Position numbers and translations under genes: made by a program. Under the pieces are notes generated by a model. The model was not told the origin of the DNA, did no database searches, and saw only the letters and a list, made by a program, of their open reading frames with translations. Positions 59,201 to 64,000 of a stretch of 64,000 nucleotides of DNA are shown piece by piece. Origin of the DNA: JAGQYP01 sp041392305 (GTDB taxonomy: Bacteria > Bacteroidota > Bacteroidia > Flavobacteriales_D > Crocinitomicaceae); the NCBI GenBank assembly GCA_041392305.1, contig JAWKMJ010000005.1:62001-126000 (forward strand), written 5' to 3'. Positions within the stretch are counted from its first letter, which is position 1, and every line of letters begins with the position of its first letter.

Positions 59201-60106
59201 GGTTCCAAATACGTGGCCGATATCATAATTTGCTGATCCAATTTGAGAGTCACAAGTCGATTGACATTGTGTAATCATGGAACTAGGATTTCCGTTTGTA
59301 AATGGATCGGATCCAGAATTGGTATAAATGATATTATTGTTATTTGCTACGATTACCATTGTAATGGCCATATCTCTTTCATATACCCCATTTACGCGGT
59401 TCATCGTTGTTACTTGTGCAGAAGCTGCAGCAGCAACTGTCCCTCCTTGGAAAGTTGTATATTCTCCTGTTGCACATAATGCCAATCTATATGTTCTTAA
59501 CTGACAATCTCCAAACTGTCTCGTTACTGAAGGATCTACATCCATTAAATCGGAATTTCCTTCGAATTCACATACAGCGTTTTTATCTGTATAGAAATCG
59601 GCTTTCCAATAAGCCATGTGGATTTGATCATCTCCATGATAAACAGGATCAATGAAGAATTTTCCTTTCCCAGGAATCGTAATCATCGCATGAAAACCAA
59701 AAAGGGTGTAATCGATCTTCCCATGAATGTTGGGATCGTCTTCGGCAATCACATCAAAGGTTCTGATGTTTGGGAATTCTTCTTTCAATCCCTCTGCCAT
59801 AGTTGTGTTCTGCAACACGCGGTATCTTCTCTGACCACCATCCGGATCAGGAATATACATGTAAACTGAACTTCCAATCCCCTGACGGTCTCTGTGTTCC
59901 GCCAATGGAAGCTTGGATTTCAATTCGTTTAGGTCAATGAGTATTTTTCTGGACTTAGTAGTGTGAATGTATTGCGGTGCTTCGCTTGCTGGAACGTAAG
60001 TTGGACTATCTGTAAAGTAGTTTCCTACTTTAACCGAACCTTGACCGAAGACCATCGAACATAGCAAAATAGCCATGAACGAGCTCATCAAAGTAACTCT
60101 TTTCAT
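56237..60106 (-). CDS. large T9SS-secreted reprolysin-like metalloprotease with P-domain
   Basis: From MKRVTLMSSFMAILLCSMVF the protein has 1289 residues. After the signal (about 1-22) and a propeptide to about 195 comes a metzincin catalytic domain with HEMGHQFGCNH (341-351) and a Met-turn in STIMAYAGIC. Next are Ig/fibronectin-like domains (about 430-830), a proprotein-convertase P-domain (about 840-985; WISDITITLTSPSNTTVTLF, FNGEDPNGTWTLTVSD), a Thr/Ser-rich region with Ig-like folds, and a type A T9SS signal (ISIYPNPSDGKYIV). An upstream in-frame start would add 27 residues before the signal. It probably acts as an extracellular protease. Confidence 0.92.
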   Translation of the reverse strand: MKRVTLMSSFMAILLCSMVFGQGSVKVGNYFTDSPTYVPASEAPQYIHTTKSRKILIDLNELKSKLPLAEHRDRQGIGSSVYMYIPDPDGGQRRYRVLQNTTMAEGLKEEFPNIRTFDVIAEDDPNIHGKIDYTLFGFHAMITIPGKGKFFIDPVYHGDDQIHMAYWKADFYTDKNAVCEFEGNSDLMDVDPSVTRQFGDCQLRTYRLALCATGEYTTFQGGTVAAAASAQVTTMNRVNGVYERDMAITMVIVANNNNIIYTNSGSDPFTNGNPSSMITQCQSTCDSQIGSANYDIGHVFGTNSGGLAGLGVVCNNGSKGRGVTGSAAPVGDPFDIDYVAHEMGHQFGCNHTFNNSCSGNRNNSTAVEPGSGSTIMAYAGICPPDVQSNSDDHFHGISLQEMDAHILSTSCPVVTSLSNNPPVITATTTNFYVPANTPFALTCTATDPDGNTLLYCWEQMDNEISTQAPVATATNGPNYRSNSPVTSPTRYFPNLVDLNAGNLTPTWEVTPSVSRSMDFRVTVRDQAAGGGCTDHADIAMNTDATAGPFIVTYPNATGITWNALTTETVTWNVANTTNANVNCQNVDIFLSIDGGQTYPTQLADDVPNTGSYTVTVPNTPSATCRVMVMAQNGTFFDISDNDFEIQGASFDYTLACTSPSQTVCQGVNAQYTIDIGSIGGYSDNVTLSLSGLPGGASSAFTTNPVTPAGSSTLTISGTAGVTPGVYNLTLQANSTSGTKQIALTLTVSAGSLSSVTLTYPTDGQTGVASPINFQWSDAGPGATYDVEIASDPGFASIVSNPTGLATNSYVESGLSAGTMYYWRVTANNSCSTAPASASFSFETSTCNTYASTDVPKTISASGTPTVTSTLVISGATGTIQDLDVVDLIGQHTWISDITITLTSPSNTTVTLFDGVCNNENDWDLNFDDGATPGALPCPPVGGGTYQPVDALSAFNGEDPNGTWTLTVSDGANQDGGSLDSWGLAICLGVCNQASTPTLSATATNVCPNGLSTLSITSGNLNDATDWEWYSGSCGGTTVGTGTSLNVNPTSTTTYYVRGTGGCVGTAATCTPITVNVFTPYNGTVNATFCNGDTYTFPDGSTTTTTASNTTVLTDQNGCDSTINTNATVVSLSFTVSVSGFTLSSNQSSQATYQWIDCNNGNALIAGETNQSYTATANGSYAVIVTSTVDGNCEVTSPCETITGVGIGENEENSISIYPNPSDGKYIVKFTGMNLFSNMEITDDRGRIVYKKELNGEMEINLDLTNEAQGVYIMKVRNDSDLKIVKLIKQ

Positions 60107-60319
60107 AACACTTGAATTATAAATTTTAACGGTTTTTAAGTAATCTCGCGGTAAGATACAAAACTTATCTTGTTTTGTCTGAGCCAAATATCCCCTGAAA
60201 TTTGAATCCTAATTCAAAAAAAAAGCGGAAAAAGTGTTAAATAACGGGGACTTCGATAAAATATCGAATGGTCATAATTTCTTCTTATTTGTTAAAATAA
60301 GATTAGAATAAGTTAAGGA

Positions 60320-60571
60320 CTAAATGGAAATAGCTTCAACTCCCTTCACCTCGGGAGCATGTCTTTTAATTGTTTCTTCGATACCACCTTTCACAGTAGT
60401 TGCGCTCATATTGCAATCAGCACACATTCCTTTCAATTCAATTCGAACAATGAAGTCTTCTGTGATTTCTACAAACTCACAATCTCCTCCATCGGATTGT
60501 AAAAAAGGTCTAATCTCCTGCAACCCGGCTTCAATTTTCTGATGAAGCTCTTTATTTTCAACTGGACTCAT
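60320..60571 (-). CDS. NifU C-terminal domain protein (short Nfu)
   Basis: This is an 83-residue Fe-S cluster scaffold or carrier consisting of the NifU-C domain alone. IRPFLQSDGGDCEFVEITED and the cluster-binding pair CADC in LKGMCADCNMSATTVKGGIE are present. It begins three bases after the stop of the Mrp gene on the same strand, and the two are typical partners in cluster delivery. It complements the two-domain Nfu at 15068. Confidence 0.95.
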   Translation of the reverse strand: MSPVENKELHQKIEAGLQEIRPFLQSDGGDCEFVEITEDFIVRIELKGMCADCNMSATTVKGGIEETIKRHAPEVKGVEAISI

Positions 60572-60574
60572 ATG

Positions 60575-61678
60575 CTACCTTCTTGTGATTTCTACTAATC
60601 TGGTTTTAGGTAAATTTTCATTTCTCCATTTTACCTGGTCTACAAATGCATCAACTAATTCTTCAAATATCCTGGCATTCTCTGTTCCTTCTTGCAAAAC
60701 GGCTGGATGACCTACATCTCCACCTTCTCTCACGCTCATCAATAATGGCATCTGACCCAATAATTTGACCTTCATCTGCTCTGCCAAACCTACTCCACCA
60801 TCTTTTCCAAAAATGTAGTATTTGTTATTTGGCAATTCTTCCGGTGTGAACCAAGACATATTTTCTACCAATCCAATGATCGGCACATTTACGTTTTCAT
60901 TTCGGAACATGGAAATTCCTTTTCTTGCATCAGCTAAAGCAACTTCCTGTGGAGTAGTTACCACTACCGCACCTGTTAACTGGATATTCTGAACCAATGT
61001 TAATTGAATGTCTCCCGTTCCTGGAGGTAAATCCAGTAAAAGATAATCCAACTCCCCCCAATCTCCGTCATTGATCATTTGGGTTAAAGCCTTGGACTGC
61101 ATGGATCCTCTCCATACGATGGCCTGATTCGGCTCCACGAAAAATCCCATGGATAAAATCTTCACTCCATAACTTTCAATGGGAACGATCATCTTCTTAC
61201 CATCCTTTTCAACGGATCTAGGTCGTGCATTAACCAAGTCAAACATGGTAGGCATGCTCGGACCATGAATATCTGCATCAATGAGACCAACTTTGTAGCC
61301 TTTTTTTGCCAACCCAGCAGCTAAATTTGAAGTAATCGTAGATTTTCCAACCCCTCCCTTTCCAGAAGCAATGGCAATCACATTTTTTACTTCACTTAGA
61401 TGTTTTCTCTGTTCTTGAGGTCGATCTTTTGGTAATCCTTCAATCTTGATATCTGCTTCAATTTCTTTTCCAAAGGCTCTTTCCAATGCGAACTCCAAAG
61501 CCTCTATCATTCGGGTTCTGGCATGCATGGCTGGATTAGAAACTTTAACTAAAAAGGATATTTTCTTCCCTTCAATCTCAATATCTGACACTAAATTCAA
61601 TTCGGTGATTGACTTTTTTAAGTCTGGCTCCACCACATTCTTTAGCGCCTCAAGTATATTTTCTGCTGTTAATTCCAT
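60575..61678 (-). CDS. Mrp/NBP35-family ATP-binding Fe-S carrier
   Basis: This is a 367-residue protein from MELTAENILEALKNVVEPDL, with an N-terminal MIP18/DUF59 domain (about 1-85) and a P-loop ATPase domain. The deviant Walker A is in IASGKGGVGKSTITSNLA; GLIDADIHGPSMPTMFD and DYLLLDLPPGTGDIQLTLVQ follow. The usual C-terminal CxxC of ApbC is not obvious here. Mrp proteins load Fe-S clusters onto targets. It is co-transcribed with the short NifU protein. A longer start would add 15 unconserved residues. Confidence 0.93.
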   Translation of the reverse strand: MELTAENILEALKNVVEPDLKKSITELNLVSDIEIEGKKISFLVKVSNPAMHARTRMIEALEFALERAFGKEIEADIKIEGLPKDRPQEQRKHLSEVKNVIAIASGKGGVGKSTITSNLAAGLAKKGYKVGLIDADIHGPSMPTMFDLVNARPRSVEKDGKKMIVPIESYGVKILSMGFFVEPNQAIVWRGSMQSKALTQMINDGDWGELDYLLLDLPPGTGDIQLTLVQNIQLTGAVVVTTPQEVALADARKGISMFRNENVNVPIIGLVENMSWFTPEELPNNKYYIFGKDGGVGLAEQMKVKLLGQMPLLMSVREGGDVGHPAVLQEGTENARIFEELVDAFVDQVKWRNENLPKTRLVEITRR

Positions 61679-61749
61679 AGTCTGTCGAACAACAAATTTA
61701 CAACCTAATTTGATTGAAATCAATAGTATTTAGAACTAATCTAAATAAA

Positions 61750-62748
61750 TCAATTTTGAATAATCAATTTCATGGAGTGGGATTGTCCATTTTCAGAAAG
61801 ACGAAACCAGTATATTCCATTAGACAAAAGTAGATTTAAATCGTATTCCAATCCGATAAAAGACCCTTTGTCTATAATTCGACCGAATTGATCTATTAGA
61901 ACGAAATGAGCATTTCCAGGAGTAGACTTTTCCACTTTAAAATTCCCGTTTGAAGGGTTGGGATAAACCAAATAAGATCGTGTTGAAAGGGAAGCAGTAT
62001 TCAGCCATTCCTGATTATGAATAACTCCAACAGCATCCAAATCAAACCCTCCTGATTCCCAGGGAGTCGGGAAAGGATCGTTAATCCAATTCCCCTGACT
62101 ATCGAGTGTTCCAAAATTTGGGTCTATCGAACCTACACAATCTATAATTTTCACAAAACGAATTTGCTGCAGGTCGATTAATGGATCACCTGAAAGCTCA
62201 CTCAAATCAAATGGAGTTCCGAATCCTCCTCTGTATTTACCGGCCAGATTATGCAGATATTCAGGCATTAAAGTGCTGTAAGGACCCACTTGATTGGCAA
62301 CACTGGTTTCTGAAATCGCATCAAAAGTAGCATAATGAATACCATCAGAAGAGACCGATACCAAAGCCAATTCCAAATAAGTATCTGAAAAGCTATTTTC
62401 AAATACAGCGAAATCATAGCCCGGGCCATCCACAATTGGACTATCGAATAAAAGTATAGCTTCTCCTCCATCGCCCAAAGAAACAATTGAGTTGGGGTTT
62501 CCTTCTGCCATTCCTATGGCATCCGATGGCGAACCAAAAGAAGCTTTATTATTGCCTGAAATTTGATAATTTGTATCTGCTGCATTTAAATATCCTCGAT
62601 GAAGTACAACACCATTTGCCCAGGCTATAAATAATGAGGAATCTTTATGAATTGCATTAGACCCTATTTCTCCTGCAGCTGGAGCAAAAGATTGTCCCAA
62701 AACAAAAAAAGACATCATACCAAATAATAAAGAGCAAATCTTATTCAA
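61750..62748 (-). CDS. T9SS surface protein of a predicted B12-type uptake locus
   Basis: This is a 332-residue protein with signal peptide (1-19, ending VLGQ), a beta-sandwich body (about 20-245) with SLGDGGEAILLFDSPIVDGP and YDFAVFENSFSDTYLELALV, and a C-terminal type A sorting domain (SYLVYPNPSNGNFKVEKS). The GYDFAVFENSF core is like that of surface proteins found beside btuB/btuG-type genes in Bacteroidota. It overlaps the YncE-like lipoprotein gene by eight bases, so the two are co-translated. Ligand binding outside the cell is the likely role. Confidence 0.82.
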   Translation of the reverse strand: MNKICSLLFGMMSFFVLGQSFAPAAGEIGSNAIHKDSSLFIAWANGVVLHRGYLNAADTNYQISGNNKASFGSPSDAIGMAEGNPNSIVSLGDGGEAILLFDSPIVDGPGYDFAVFENSFSDTYLELALVSVSSDGIHYATFDAISETSVANQVGPYSTLMPEYLHNLAGKYRGGFGTPFDLSELSGDPLIDLQQIRFVKIIDCVGSIDPNFGTLDSQGNWINDPFPTPWESGGFDLDAVGVIHNQEWLNTASLSTRSYLVYPNPSNGNFKVEKSTPGNAHFVLIDQFGRIIDKGSFIGLEYDLNLLLSNGIYWFRLSENGQSHSMKLIIQN

Positions 62749-63799
62749 AAATCACCACTTTTTTAGGTAAATAACCAGTATTTATTTGTCTGATCAAACT
62801 TCCCGAAAAGGAATGAACATAAATAGTTCCGGAGGAGGAATAATTATGAGCATCCATCAAATAGATCGAAGAATTTGGTTCATCTACATGTATCGCATAC
62901 AAAGTCTGAACATGTGAAATATCGAACCAGTTTGAATCCGTGACCATCTCAGTATCAGTATCTATTACACCAAGTTTTGGATGATTTCCATAGGCATCCG
63001 TATGGACAAAGTAAATTCCCATGCCGGTAGAAAAAATCTGGGTTATATTTAAACCAGAAAACTCTTGAACTACAACTCCCGAAAGAGGATCTATCCTTAA
63101 TAAACGAGTTGAATCAGAACCGTAATCTCCTCTTTTTATCAAATAAATATCTCCTTCAAAATCTGATACAATACTCCCAGGATTTTTACCTACTGTAATT
63201 CTGTTTAATTCTTGAAATGACTGTAAATCAATAACCGACACTGTCATATCATAATTAGGAAAGTCCAATCCTCCAGAATTACTAACATACAATTTTCCAT
63301 TTGAAATCGCCATGCCATCTGGATTTCGACCTATTTGAATGATATTTTCGGGATATAGTGTTGAGGTATCCATTTTAATTATCGTTCCATCAAAAGAACA
63401 GACATAGATCTTATTTTCATATCCTACAATATTTCTTGGAGAGCGCCCAGTTCCGGAATCTGTCATGGGTATTTTTTTCAAAACAACTCCAGAATAAGCA
63501 TCCAAAACTGTAATCAAATTTGAATTATTAAGAACAATGTAGATTTTGCCTCCATAACGAAGCATATCATTTGCAACATCACCTAACATTTCATCATTGT
63601 TATTCAAGTAAAAACTTTGATGAAGAACATCATATTTATCATCGTAATAGGTTAGGGAAGCATTGTTTTGCTGAAACAACCCTTCACTAAGAACAAGTAC
63701 TCCTTTTTCAAGGAAAACCTGATTTCCTTTAGGATCATCTTTCTTTTTACAACTCATAAAGAGAAGTAGAAGTGGTGCTATTTTAACGAGTAAATTCAT
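62741..63799 (-). CDS. YncE/DUF5074-like beta-propeller lipoprotein (BtuG-like)
   Basis: This is a 352-residue lipoprotein with lipobox LLFMSC (Cys17) followed by a lysine-rich linker (KKKDDPKG). The rest forms seven-bladed propeller repeats: GGKIYIVLNNSNLITVLDAY, YENKIYVCSFDGTIIKMD, NGKLYVSNSGGLDFPNYDMT, EGDIYLIKRGDYGSDSTRLL. It sits between a TonB receptor (17-base overlap) and a T9SS surface protein. In Bacteroides, BtuG is such a propeller and binds cobalamin on the cell surface, handing it to BtuB; the same role is inferred here. Confidence 0.82.
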   Translation of the reverse strand: MNLLVKIAPLLLLFMSCKKKDDPKGNQVFLEKGVLVLSEGLFQQNNASLTYYDDKYDVLHQSFYLNNNDEMLGDVANDMLRYGGKIYIVLNNSNLITVLDAYSGVVLKKIPMTDSGTGRSPRNIVGYENKIYVCSFDGTIIKMDTSTLYPENIIQIGRNPDGMAISNGKLYVSNSGGLDFPNYDMTVSVIDLQSFQELNRITVGKNPGSIVSDFEGDIYLIKRGDYGSDSTRLLRIDPLSGVVVQEFSGLNITQIFSTGMGIYFVHTDAYGNHPKLGVIDTDTEMVTDSNWFDISHVQTLYAIHVDEPNSSIYLMDAHNYSSSGTIYVHSFSGSLIRQINTGYLPKKVVIFE

Positions 63800-64000
63800 A
63801 AACTAGTTTAACATTGTAGTTTACTCCCGGCATAGGAAACGATTTCACCAAAACGTATTGTTCATTTAAAATATTTCTAACGTCAAATTTAATGCGAAGT
63901 AAGTGTTTTTCTTCTTTAAATTTAAAATTGTAGTAAACTGAAAGATCATTAATAAAGTAGGAGGGTAATTCATTCGCCTCAATATTTTCAGCTAATGCAT
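63783..64000 (-). CDS. TonB-dependent receptor, C-terminal end only
   Basis: An open frame from the window edge gives about 72 residues ending DVRNILNEQYVLVKSFPMPG, then VNYNVKLVYEFTR and stop, the typical last two strands of a TonB receptor barrel (FDVRNILNEQY and PMPGVNY motifs, terminal aromatic-Thr-Arg strand). The start and plug lie beyond the window. It overlaps the YncE-like lipoprotein gene by 17 bases, indicating one operon. BtuB-like cobalamin transport is inferred from context. Confidence 0.85.
   Translation of the reverse strand, partial: ALAENIEANELPSYFINDLSVYYNFKFKEEKHLLRIKFDVRNILNEQYVLVKSFPMPGVNYNVKLVYEFTR

Overview
The window is a stretch of a Bacteroidota chromosome, most likely Flavobacteriales. 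Four lines of evidence support this. There are four T9SS cargo proteins with YPNPS/YPNPN-type C-terminal sorting domains. Promoters carry the Bacteroidota -7 box TAnnTTTG with an upstream TTG. TonB receptors carry N-terminal carboxypeptidase-regulatory domains. Gene orders are typical of the phylum: atpD-atpC apart from the other atp genes, uppS-bamA-ompH-ompH, rplM-rpsI-rpsB-tsf-pyrH-frr, and NifU-Mrp. Base composition is AT-rich and even. I saw no rRNA, tRNA, CRISPR array, prophage or insertion sequence.

Layout. 1-2.5 kb: end of a T9SS cargo gene, a leucine-rich-repeat protein and ribF. 2.6-9.1 kb: atpDC, then the envelope operon uppS-bamA-ompH-ompH. 9.1-11.8 kb: a small secreted protein, beta carbonic anhydrase, murI and a gamma carbonic anhydrase-like protein. 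11.8-15.0 kb: a metal-handling cluster (HMA protein, TonB receptor with a Cys-Cys pair in its plug region, Cys-rich HYC_CC_PP-type protein). 15-21.5 kb: nfu, a beta/gamma-crystallin-like secreted protein, a TonB plug without a barrel, kbl, GNAT, an orphan antitoxin beside a deleted toxin, a membrane protein/HTH pair and an AlkD-like repair gene. 21.5-26.2 kb: ribosomal and translation genes with pyrH, frr and tsaB. 26.2-29 kb: two frameshifted genes, a truncated haemoglobin and a peptidyl-prolyl isomerase. 29-39.2 kb: ferredoxin-NADP reductase, aroC-aroA, an outer-membrane protein, a LytTR two-component system, DAHP synthase/chorismate mutase and proC. 39.4-46.4 kb: an accessory region with a redox-stress group (pirin, nitroreductase, OsmC, 4Fe-4S protein, broken thioredoxin-like gene) sharing a palindromic operator. 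46.4-52 kb: two metalloproteases, a DUF2141 protein, a frameshifted epimerase and a TPR-SpoIIE phosphatase. 52.2-56.2 kb: an Rrf2 regulator followed by a sulfate-assimilation operon. 56.2-61.7 kb: a large T9SS metalloprotease, NifU and Mrp. 61.7-64 kb: a TonB receptor, YncE-like lipoprotein and T9SS surface protein resembling a vitamin B12 uptake (btuB/btuG) locus.

Two features cut across the window. First, intergenic spacers often hold short, degenerate tandem phrases (for example GAGCAAGAG, AGTTCCAAGT, CTAGAAATC, CAGATTGCAAGACT). These are shared between distant loci in both orientations, and several run into the last codons of neighbouring genes. Second, six single-base frame breaks lie at or beside mononucleotide runs in four otherwise conserved genes (26.8-27.7, 44.7 and 49.9 kb), so read-level checking is needed before calling them pseudogenes.
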